Positions 1 through 7,437 of a stretch of 17,463 nucleotides of DNA are shown here, in pieces. A program made the position numbers and the translations under genes. This stretch comes from Chrysochromulina tobinii (lineage: Eukaryota > Haptophyta > Prymnesiales > Chrysochromulinaceae), in NCBI GenBank assembly GCA_001275005.1, contig JWZX01002943.1, forward strand, positions 1 through 17,463. The letters run 5' to 3'. The notes under the pieces were generated by a model. The model was not told where the DNA came from. It was given only the letters and a program-made list of their open reading frames with translations, and ran no database searches. Position 1 is the first letter of the stretch, and the number at the start of each line of letters is the position of its first letter.

Positions 1-278
1 GGTCAGCATGCTCGGTGAGCGTTAGCGGTCTGGGCATACATACCATCTTCTCCGCCCACCCTTTCCTACTCTGCTGGTTACAGGGGTACTCGATTGCGCT
101 CGTTTAGATACTTGTGTTGTTTCGACTAACTAGCTTGCTTGCTTGCTTAGCGCAACCCCGTCCTACCACGAGTGCATTCCGCTGGATGATTTGTGATGAA
201 AGGCCGCATTAACATCGCTGCTCACTCGCTCCAACGGTCTCGCGCGTCCTTCGGCACGCAGCCTTTGCGGTTGTCGTG
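1..278 (+). promoter_or_regulatory. 5' flank of the CFAP418-like gene
   Basis: No ORF of interest is seen here. The stretch should hold the promoter and 5' UTR of the gene starting at 279. A four-copy GCTT tandem repeat lies at 133-148. Neither the TTCACAGCCAAT element found upstream of other genes in this window nor an obvious TATA box is visible. Confidence 0.35.
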
Positions 279-890
279 ATGGGTGACGACGTCGACGGGC
301 TTCTAGACGAGCTCGACGGCATGCTCAAGGAAGAGAAGCCTAGTGCAATCAACGAGCGCGACGGCTCTTCCTATGGCGGCACCGTCAAGACCGGCAGCAG
401 CAGCAGTGGCTGCAGTGGATTCGGGAGGGTTATGGCAGCAAAGCCAGTTGCTGACAAGGGAGTCGGCAGGGCGACGGCAGCTAAGCCAGCCGTGGACAGC
501 GACATCGACTCGCTCCTTGCCGACCTGGACTCGTCGCCACAGCGCGCCGCAAAGCACACGCGAGCTCCCCCTGCCGCCGCTGCCAGGAGCGCAGTATCGT
601 CGGCGGCGAGCGTCGGCGTCGCTGCTGGGAGCAGCAGCAGCAGCAGCAGCGAAACCAGCACCAACTTGCGATGCTCGAGCTGCGACTTTCGCGTGCTGCG
701 CTTTCTCGACAGCGAGTGGAAGAGCGACGTCGACTATATGTTCTTCCGCAACTTTATGCCCAACGAGGCGAAGCTGCGGCCCATGCTCAAGGCGAGCGAC
801 GGCCGATGCGCATACTCATGTCAGTGCTCTTGGGCGAGCATCGAGCTGGGCGAGCGGGTGCCCAATCCTAAGTGGTTCCCATCGCGCTGA
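279..890 (+). CDS. CFAP418: Cilia- and flagella-associated protein 418 (C8orf37) homologue
   Basis: The 203-residue product is close to the roughly 207 residues of the animal protein. The C-terminal domain is diagnostic: LRCSSCDFRVLRF, then SDVDYMFFRNFMPNEAKL, then a CAYSCQCSW segment and a final PNPKWF (about residues 130-203). The N-terminus has the family's short acidic repeat (DDVDGLLDELDGML, and again SDIDSLLADLDS near residues 70-81), followed by a low-complexity Ala/Ser linker with an (AGC)n serine run. In animals this protein is linked to photoreceptor and ciliary function; here a flagellar or basal-body role is inferred. The first ATG is at 279; the reading frame also contains a GTG at 276 that is not a plausible start. 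It is single-exon and converges on the KIN17 gene. Confidence 0.9.
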   Translation: MGDDVDGLLDELDGMLKEEKPSAINERDGSSYGGTVKTGSSSSGCSGFGRVMAAKPVADKGVGRATAAKPAVDSDIDSLLADLDSSPQRAAKHTRAPPAAAARSAVSSAASVGVAAGSSSSSSSETSTNLRCSSCDFRVLRFLDSEWKSDVDYMFFRNFMPNEAKLRPMLKASDGRCAYSCQCSWASIELGERVPNPKWFPSR

Positions 891-1376
891 GACGATCCCG
901 GCACCCCGGCATCGGCGATGGGGTGCTTGGCTGTGTGCGCCAACACCACAACGACAGTAGGCGCAAGCGACGGTACGCATGTGTAGTACCTAGTACGTGA
1001 CTCGAGTACGTGACCTACTGTGCCGCTGTCGAGTAATTCAATGCCCCATATAGTCGTGCTGGTCGATTTTCGTGCGATCATGAAATTCGCCTTCCCGGGA
1101 CGCCTTGGGCGGCCTTAGCGAGGCCGAGCGGCGGCCGAGCAGCGAGCTCGTGGGAGAGACCAACCCTGCGCGCGTCGACCCGCCGGCGCGGCGTACGGAC
1201 TACGGTACGCCCGCGCCCGCCCGCGCGCGCAGCGTGTCGGCTCGATGCCGCAACGAGCGCGCAACCCGCAACCGCCATACGGTCGCCATACGACCACATC
1301 TAGTTCGCCTACGACGACCCGCTACGTCAAGATGCATGCACCTACGTCAAGATGCATGCACCTACTGAGGATGCTC
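891..1376. other. Convergent intergenic region (CFAP418/KIN17 3' ends)
   Basis: No convincing gene is seen in these 486 bases; the short ORFs are GC-driven. It must contain both 3' UTRs. Visible structure: the direct repeat AGTACGTGAC at 992-1001 and 1005-1014, preceded by GTAGTACCTAGTAC-like sequence, and the 20-bp tandem repeat at 1322-1365 next to the KIN17 stop. No clear AATAAA signal was found for either gene. Confidence 0.5.
1322..1365. repeat. 20-bp tandem repeat in the KIN17 3' UTR
   Basis: Two exact copies of a 20-bp unit (CTACGTCAAGATGCATGCAC) lie at 1322-1341 and 1342-1361, followed by CTAC. A third, degenerate copy (ctgagGATGCtcctac) runs on to about 1380 and includes the KIN17 stop codon. 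Each unit contains the palindrome TGCATGCA or ATGCAT. Confidence 0.85.
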
Positions 1377-2657
1377 CTACGCAGAGAGCGCCAGCTTGCA
1401 CACGTCCTCGTACTCGACCGCCTCGAGCAGCTGCCCGCTGTCAAGCTGCACGCGCACGCAAAAGCGGGCCTCGTCGATGGCCTCGAGCGAGCCTCTCTGA
1501 CCACGCCACGCGCCGTTCACCACGAGCACGCGCCCACCCGCCGCCGGTATGACCGTCTCAAGAACCTCCTGATCGAGCTTGAGGAGATCGCCCGATGTGG
1601 TCATACGCACGTGCGCCGTGTACCGGTCGACGAGTTTCTCGACGCACCCTTTCTGCTTGTAGTAGGCGCCACCCTGCAGCCGCTTGTCGGTGCACTTGAC
1701 GACTAGCCCCACTGCCAGCCAGTAGTCGAGACGCCGCGCGCCGGAGGAGGAGGCCGCCGCCGCCGCCTCTGCCGCCGCCGCCTCCGCCTCCGCCGCCACC
1801 GCCCGTCGTTCGGCTTCCACGAACGCCTCAGCTTGCGCGCGCGCATCGGCGCGCTCCTTTCTGGCGCGCTCCTCGCGCATGAGTTGCTCTGCTGAACTCA
1901 TCGGCTTCCTGCTGCCGCCCTCGCTGCTGCTGCCAGCCTCGGCGCTCGCCCCAACAGGCTCGTCCTCTCCAAAGACTGACGGCACGACCGTGAGCTTCGC
2001 CTTCCCCGCGCTCGTGAGCGCTGCGCCGAGCCCACCAATCCGGATCCGCTCGGCGTCATGAGCGCGCTGAAGCTCGGTTGGCTGCGCCAGCTCGTCGTCG
2101 AGCTCGCCCGCCAGGCGTGCCTGCTTCACCTGCCGCTGGATGTCGCGCTGGTGCTTCTCCTCCGAGTCGAGCGCGTCGCGCTCTCGCTTGGCGCGTGCCT
2201 CCATCCTGGCGAGCGTCTCCGGGTCGCGGTCGATGTACATGACGAACCAGCCCTTCTCCGTCTCGTCCACCTCGCACATTCCCTTGCGCCCGAGGTACAT
2301 GACGAAGTCGGTCAGCGTCTCCCAGATCGTCGCGTTCATGTGGAAGTGCTGCTTGTCGGAGATGTAGTCGCGGTAGAGCTCGTTGGCATTCTTGCGCTGG
2401 CTGCGTGCCTTGCGCTTGATGATCTCAATCATGCCCTGCTCGAATTCGCGCGAGAACTCGTCCATGAACTTGGTCGAGTTCTCGGAGAACATCTCCATCT
2501 GCCGCAGATGCGACTCTGACATCGTGTGGCACTTGAAGCCGTTCTCGTCGCGGCACTGCTTCTGGCACATCTGGCAATACCAGCGCAACTTCTGCAGGCC
2601 TTTGGCCTTCATCCGGTTGGCGATCGCCTTGGGCGCGAGGAAGCCGTCCTTGGGCAT
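1377..2657 (-). CDS. KIN: DNA/RNA-binding protein KIN17
   Basis: The 426-residue protein matches the conserved eukaryotic nuclear protein KIN17 (about 390 residues in human), linked to DNA repair, replication and pre-mRNA processing. The N-terminus FLAPKAIANRMKAKGLQKLR leads into a C2H2 zinc finger (C28, C31, H44, H50). The family winged-helix domain follows at about 51-160 (NATIWETLTDFVMYLGRKG, then GWFVMYIDRDPE). Residues about 165-310 form a charged, Ala/Glu-rich coiled-coil-like linker longer than usual. The C-terminal tandem SH3-like/KOW region (about 310-426) has DYWLAVGLVVKC and GRVLVVNGAWRGQRG. The start is the ATG at 2657, which gives the canonical N-terminus. No intron is needed. 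A TTCACAGCCAAT element sits 102 bp upstream of the ATG. Confidence 0.95.
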   Translation of the reverse strand: MPKDGFLAPKAIANRMKAKGLQKLRWYCQMCQKQCRDENGFKCHTMSESHLRQMEMFSENSTKFMDEFSREFEQGMIEIIKRKARSQRKNANELYRDYISDKQHFHMNATIWETLTDFVMYLGRKGMCEVDETEKGWFVMYIDRDPETLARMEARAKRERDALDSEEKHQRDIQRQVKQARLAGELDDELAQPTELQRAHDAERIRIGGLGAALTSAGKAKLTVVPSVFGEDEPVGASAEAGSSSEGGSRKPMSSAEQLMREERARKERADARAQAEAFVEAERRAVAAEAEAAAAEAAAAASSSGARRLDYWLAVGLVVKCTDKRLQGGAYYKQKGCVEKLVDRYTAHVRMTTSGDLLKLDQEVLETVIPAAGGRVLVVNGAWRGQRGSLEAIDEARFCVRVQLDSGQLLEAVEYEDVCKLALSA

Positions 2658-3125
2658 GGCGGTTCACTCGGTGGATAACGGGCGGTCACAAGAGCAGGCG
2701 CGCGCGCGCGCGCACAGACGGAACTTGAATCTACGGCCGCCGCTAGGGAGCGCTGTGTATTGGCTGTGAATCACACCAACCAGTCCGAAATCACAGTGTA
2801 CGTCGAACTAATGACTTTCCACAGAACTGCTCCGTCCGTACGATTGACATCATACTTGAGGCTCCGCGTGAGGCCTGCCTGGCCACACCCGGTCCCGGAG
2901 GCATGCAGATTGCATGCATTCCCAATCCTTCTACTGTGTTACCAAAAATTAGTGTGTAACGGTTCGGGCGCGAGCCCTCCAGTTGTTGTGCAGTAAAGAT
3001 TCCCGTGCTGCAGTGGCAGCCGGGTCTCATGGCTACCCCTTGGAAATACACGGGGCAGTCAGTGCCGCGAGCCAAGCAAGTCGTTGGGACGGCTGCGCTC
3101 GAGCACCCCGCACGCGGGCTCTTGT
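2658..3125. other. KIN17 5' flank and matrixin gene 3' flank
   Basis: These 468 bases separate two minus-strand genes and show no convincing ORF. The part next to KIN17 holds a 16-bp alternating GC tract (2698-2713) and the promoter-like element at 2752-2776. An inverted GCATGC pair with a 5-nt spacer lies at 2901-2917. The remainder, toward 3125, would be distal KIN17 promoter and 3' UTR of the protease gene. Confidence 0.5.
2752..2776 (-). promoter_or_regulatory. TTCACAGCCAAT promoter-like element of KIN17
   Basis: Read on the minus strand, the core TTCACAGCCAAT (2759-2770) is preceded by GTGTGA and followed by ACACAGC. The core ends 102 bp from the KIN17 ATG. The same 12-mer stands upstream of the genes starting at 7438 and 12652, and the copy near 7438 matches over 25 bp except at two A/T positions. 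AGCCAAT fits an NF-Y/CCAAT core; the wider conservation suggests more than a CCAAT box. Its function is inferred. Confidence 0.6.
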
Positions 3126-4836
3126 TCACACATGTGCTTCTGGGGAGTTGCCCGCCTCCGAGAAGCGCGCCTGCTGGCGCGTGCCCAGGACCTGGCGCGC
3201 GGGTACGGAGATCACGCGCGAGGCTGCGAGTGCTGCCTGCAGGTTGGCCTCCTCAATCTCAGCTGGGGCTATGGGTTTTATGCGCACGCCTCGCTCACTT
3301 TCGCCTCGCTCACTGTCGTCGGCATGGTCACTCTCGTACTCCGCCGTGCTTCGACGCTCACCCTCTCCGTCCTCCTCGATGCTCAGGCCCTCGGTCGACG
3401 TGGCAAACGCACGTGAGCCAACGAAGCCCAAGGAGCCAGCTGTGGGCATGGGCGGTGGTTCGCCGCGCGAGATTGCGAGGGCAGCCTGCAGGTTGGCCTC
3501 CTCAACCTCAGCGAGCTGCTGGCGACGACGCTCCATCTCGACCTCGCGATTATGTTGCGCCGGGCTAGACGCGCCGCCGCCTAGGTGTGAGTTCACACCG
3601 CCTAGGCTCCGACCGGACGCGCCTTGGCTCTCTCTGCCAGGGCTCTGAGGGCCAAACGAGCAGCGGGCGGAGATGCCACTCAACGTGCGGGAGGTGCCTG
3701 CGCGCGCGAGCATGTTCCCTCGGAAGTTCTGCGCATTGCTCACGGCCCTCTTCAAAGCCGCCTCCTTGAACTTGCGAATCAGCTCGGTGCGCTGCTGACG
3801 CAAGCGCTCGCCCGTCTCTACGAGATTGCGCAGCTTCCTCTTCTGATGGCGGCGCACGCATAGCTGAACGGACAAGATGAGCAGCGTGATGATCACGAAG
3901 GGTGTGAAGGTGATGTAGAGCAGCCGCAGCCATCCGGAGAGGCTCTTGGGCTTGATGCAGAGCGGCTCGGGTTGCTCGGGGGACACGTCGAATGCACCCG
4001 AGCACACTGGGTACAGATAGTTGAGCCCCTCGAGATCGTCGGCCGAGAGGCACGTGCGCGACTTGTGCGTGGTTAACGAGAACATGATCGAGGACTGGAT
4101 GCTTCTCGTCTGGTTGAGGTACACGTGGTCGAGCGCCCAAGGATAGCAGCAGGTGTTCGGCGGCGGCGGCGGCGGCGGCGGCCGGAGAGACGGCGGTGGC
4201 GGCGGCGGCCGGAGAGACGGTGGCGGCGGCGGCCGGAGAGACGGCGGCGGTGGCGACGAGGCGCACGTGCATGTTGGGCAAGTGTCTGCTGGTAGGTAGT
4301 TCTCCCGCGCGCACGAGCGCATCGACTGGTTTGCGTTCAGGTTGAGCTCCCAAAGCTGGTCGGGGTGGTGGAAGCCAAGCACATGCCCGACCTCGTGGGC
4401 AATCGATGCCTCGAAGTCGAAGCAGTCCCAGCACGGCAAAAAGACGCGAAAGTAGAAGGCGGGGCAGAAGATGAGCCAAAAGAGGGAGAACGTGAGCAAG
4501 CCCGTGGGCATGACCGCCAGGTAGTCGAGCAGGTGAGTGCAGCGCGGGGAGCCGCACGCGAGGTCATTTTGATCTCGCGAGATCTCGCCTTTGTGGCTGA
4601 GCTGGGGCGGCTCGCCGCAGGCATTGAGCGCGGGGCGCGCGCCCGGACGTTGGCCGCGCGCGGGCTGCTGCTCCAGCACGACCTCGTGGTTCGCGGCTTC
4701 TGTGCGGGGCGTCACGGCGACGCCCGATGGGGCTGACGGGGCAAACGCCGCATGCGTGCGGCAGGTGGGCGGTGGCAGTACCGCCGCTGAGGGCAGGCCT
4801 GAGGGCGGCGAGGGTGGCGGCGATGCCGAAGAGGGC

Positions 4837-4870
<34 letters not shown>

Positions 4871-5792
4871 GCGAGCGCCTCTGCGGGATTCTCATGGAGC
4901 TTGAGCGCATCTCCACGCCCGTGTTCGCCAGAATCTCGACCGAATCGGCACTCATCAAGTTCGTGCTCTGCGGCGTCGTCTCGCAGCACACCGCGTACAC
5001 GATTCCGAAGATCACCCACAGCATGATGATGAAGGCGATGCCAAAGAGGATGCCGGCTGTGAGCCGCCCAATGAGCGCGACATCGAAAACATCGTTCCAC
5101 TTGTGGAAAAAGGAGCAGAAGGAGGCGTCGAGATACCAGCAAAACGTTGAGGCCTGGAGCGGCGCGCGCATCGTCATCTTCGCTTGCGACACCCCGATCC
5201 CACCTGGAGTGGCTGCCGCGTTGGACGGGTTGAACGGTATCTCGAAGCCCGAGGTCGTCGTCGGTGAGCGCGTGATCGACGTCTCGGACAGGTTGTGCGT
5301 CACCCACGCAGCGAGGTCGCTTGTTGTCGACGTGCCCTCCAAATGCTCTGGCACGATGAAAATCTCTGCGTGAGGGCAGTAGTCCGTGGTCAAGACGTGC
5401 GCGCACCGCTCGCTCACGTCCTTGAAGTTGATGTTCTTGTGGTTTTCCGCCCACGTATCCATGGCACGCGCGATCGCGCTCCGGATGTCCTCGCAATCAA
5501 GGAAGAAGTCGCCAAAGAGTTTAGCCTCATAGCCCTGCTCCGGGAAGAGGGGAATGAGCCGTGCGCAAAAGTCGCGGTGAATCGCGAATGTGATGCCGCC
5601 GCCGAGGGCATAATTCGAGTGCGAATCCGCCGGCAGCGACCAGCGCATGGCCACCGAGTCGAGCTTGAAGGATTGGGGGCCCATCCATGCCCTGCTCTGG
5701 GCGTTCTCGTATGCGAGGGTCTGGGATCTTCTGATCACGGGGCTGTAAAGCACCCAGCCGGCGGCAGCTGCAAGCAACGGTAAGAAGGACAT
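3126..5792 (-). CDS. Multi-pass membrane matrixin-like metalloprotease with tandem UIM-like tail
   Basis: The product has about 888 residues. A hydrophobic N-terminus (1-20) looks like a signal anchor. Residues about 65-235 resemble the front half of a metzincin domain (helix IRSAIARAMDTWAENHKNI; CWYLDASFC). A membrane segment at about 237-268, a Pro/Ser-rich loop and a second membrane segment at about 423-452 precede the zinc motif HEVGHVLGFHHPD (about 466-478; ligands H466, H470, H476). A (SLRPPPP)n insert follows, then the Met-turn SSIMFS (about 566-571) and LSADDLEGLNYLYP. A third membrane segment (about 618-645) ends in RRHQKRK. The tail carries two UIM-like motifs, EEANLQAALAISRGE (about 763-777) and EEANLQAALAASR (about 846-858). 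The predicted topology keeps both protease halves on the same luminal side and the UIMs in the cytosol. No cysteine-switch propeptide is seen. Substrate unknown. Confidence 0.8.
4157..4256 (-). repeat. Proline-rich codon repeat between zinc motif and Met-turn
   Basis: A GGCGGC/CCGGAGAGAC repeat encodes three to four SLRPPPP-type units within the protease gene. It inflates the distance between the HExxH helix and the Met-turn, which in soluble matrixins is only a few tens of residues. A second Pro/Ser tract (SPPSPP type) lies at about 4800-4890, in the loop between membrane segments 1 and 2. Confidence 0.8.
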
Positions 5793-5900
5793 CTGATGAG
5801 ACGCCGCTCTTTGAATTCACGAGAAAAACTCGATTCAAATTCACGAGAACGTTCCTCAAAGTGCGTGCTAAACTTGGCGTATACGGTAGCCAACACAAAG
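5793..5900. promoter_or_regulatory. Short bidirectional promoter region (protease/PARP)
   Basis: Only 108 bp separate the ATG of the minus-strand protease gene (5792) from the chosen ATG of the plus-strand PARP gene (5901), so both promoters or 5' UTRs must share it. It holds the direct repeat AATTCACGAGAA at 5814-5825 and 5838-5849 (24-bp period, with TCGATTC between). The region is AT-rich compared with its surroundings. The TTCAC core recalls the elements upstream of other genes here. Confidence 0.55.
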
Positions 5901-7306
5901 ATGGCGGGGGCCGCTGCGCGTGTGCTCAATCACGTTTGCGGCGATAGCGCTCCAGCGTACGGTGCTGTTACAGGCTTTGTGACCGCCGGCCCAGTCGGCG
6001 CCATCGTTGGCGGCGCTGTAGGGTATGCAGGCAGCAGCAGCGATGTGGGCCCAGCATCGACCTGGTACTTGTCCAAGGTTGGAGGTGCTGTCGCGTGCGC
6101 TGCATTCGTTGTTGCAGGGCCGGTCACAGCCGTTGCTGCAGGTGCTGCTGCGGTGGGTGGCGCCTACTTTGTGAAACTTCCGTACGTTGACAAGCTTGCT
6201 ATTGGACGGCAGGCCGCGCACGTCACAAAGGAAATGGCGCTACAAATATCCTCACTGATATCCGACCTGACAACCCCCCGACTCACATTATCGGAATCGG
6301 AGACTGCAGCTCTCGAGGTAAAACGAGCCGCTCTTGCCGCCAAGGCAGAGGCGGCCATGATGGAGGATAATTTCGCGCTACGACCTCTCAACGAGATGGA
6401 GCATGCAAGGGAATGGCGGACGCTCGAGCACTTGCTCGTCACCGACCCCAAACAGCTTGGTAAGGGTAAAGATGCGGTGAGAGGCAGCTCGTACAGTGCC
6501 CTCCGCCTGGCCGCCGCTTGGCACATCGACAACCCAGCCCATCGCATCAAGTACGAGATAGCTCGCGGCATTCTGAGACAGAAGCTCCAGCGCCTCGAGC
6601 GAAAGGGCGCGTTGAAGGATGGGAAGCACCGTAGTGAACTGCCCACGATGAGCGGCTCGGTTGAGAGCATTGGGGGGCTTCGGCTTGAACCACCCGAGGA
6701 GGACTGCAACGAGACGTTACTGCTCCATGGCACCAACGAGGCCAATCTGTGGTCCATCTTGAGCAATGGCCTCAACGAGAGGTACAGTGGCATCCACGCT
6801 GGCGCTGCATTTGGGGAGGTGCGGCTGCTCGTGCCCAGGTTATGGTCCGCACACTCCCCGTCTCCCATGCGTCTCACGCAGCCACACGAATCCCCCCCCA
6901 CCCCATGCATCTGCTGCAGGGCATTTACTTTGCTGAAGACATCGGCAAGTCAGACCAGTACTGCGAAGTGGATGCCAAGTACCAGCATGAATGTGAACTC
7001 CACCGGAAATTGTACGGTCAGCACCACCGACATCCAGGCAACGTCTGCTATGTGCTGGTCTGCCGCGTCGCTCTCGGATATCCAGCAGTCACGACGTCAT
7101 TCGGCAAGACAGCGAAGCACCGTGACACACACGAACCTCTGTTTCCTTTGGGGTACCGGGAGCTGGCACAAATTCCAGGCGACACCTCTGTCTACGACTC
7201 GCTCATCGTCGCGACGGGGGGCTCGGTTGGGCGCTTCCGCGAGTTTGTCACGTTCCATGGCGAGAATGTATGCCCTGCATATCTACTAGCTTTCCAACGG
7301 GAATAA
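5901..7306 (+). CDS. PARP-family ADP-ribosyltransferase with hydrophobic N-terminus (two exons)
   Basis: Exon 1 is 5901-6818 and exon 2 is 6920-7306, giving 434 residues. Joining at this GT-AG intron restores the PARP signature AAFGE-GIYFAED. The catalytic triad is intact: H276 (LLHGTNEANLWSIL), Y309 (GIYFAED) and E414 (REFVTFHGEN). A glutamate in the third position is typical of polymerising PARPs and tankyrases, so transfer of ADP-ribose from NAD+ is expected. Before the domain is a Gly/Ala-rich N-terminus with two hydrophobic stretches (about 18-44 and 59-92), possibly a membrane hairpin, then a helical region (about 120-190). I chose the ATG at 5901 because of its good context (AAAGATGG) and the hydrophobic start; the frame is open back to 5796, allowing 35 more residues. 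An AATAAA overlaps the stop codon. Confidence 0.85.
6819..6919 (+). other. Spliceosomal intron (101 nt, phase 0) in the PARP gene
   Basis: The donor is GGGGAG|GTGCGG and the acceptor CTGCTGCAG|GGC, with a C-rich tract before the acceptor. Without its removal, frame 1 reads on into non-PARP sequence while the rest of the PARP domain lies in another frame. Removal joins the two at the exact family motif. Confidence 0.88.
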
Positions 7307-7379
7307 AACATCGACATGTGCGCAGCGCAGGTACCGCGCACTGGCACTTGTGATTCGTGCAGTAATGAACAAACACATC

Positions 7380-7404
7380 GTGTGTTTCACAGCCAATTCA
7401 CAGC
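7380..7404 (+). promoter_or_regulatory. TTCACAGCCAAT promoter-like element of the GT23-like gene
   Basis: The core TTCACAGCCAAT (7386-7397) is flanked by GTGTGT on the left and TCACAGC on the right. It ends 41 bp before the ATG at 7438. Over 25 bp it matches the KIN17 element (minus strand, 2752-2776) except at two A/T positions. The short 131-bp gap from the PARP stop puts the promoter inside 7307-7437. Confidence 0.6.
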
Positions 7405-7437
7405 AGCTCCGCGGCCGAACCCGCGTGCAGGACGCCG

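Noticed and set aside
343-960. A 205-residue ORF overlapping CFAP418 in another frame
   Set aside because: It is Ala/Arg/Ser low complexity, while the overlapping frame encodes the recognisable CFAP418 C-terminal domain.
2058-2519. A 153-residue plus-strand ORF opposite KIN17
   Set aside because: The antisense shadow of a conserved coding region; its Leu/Val/Arg-rich content is explained by the reverse complement of KIN17 codons.
6819-7289. Unspliced continuation of PARP exon 1 to a stop at 7289
   Set aside because: The sequence after GAAFGE loses all PARP features, whereas the other frame continues the family exactly after a GT-AG intron.
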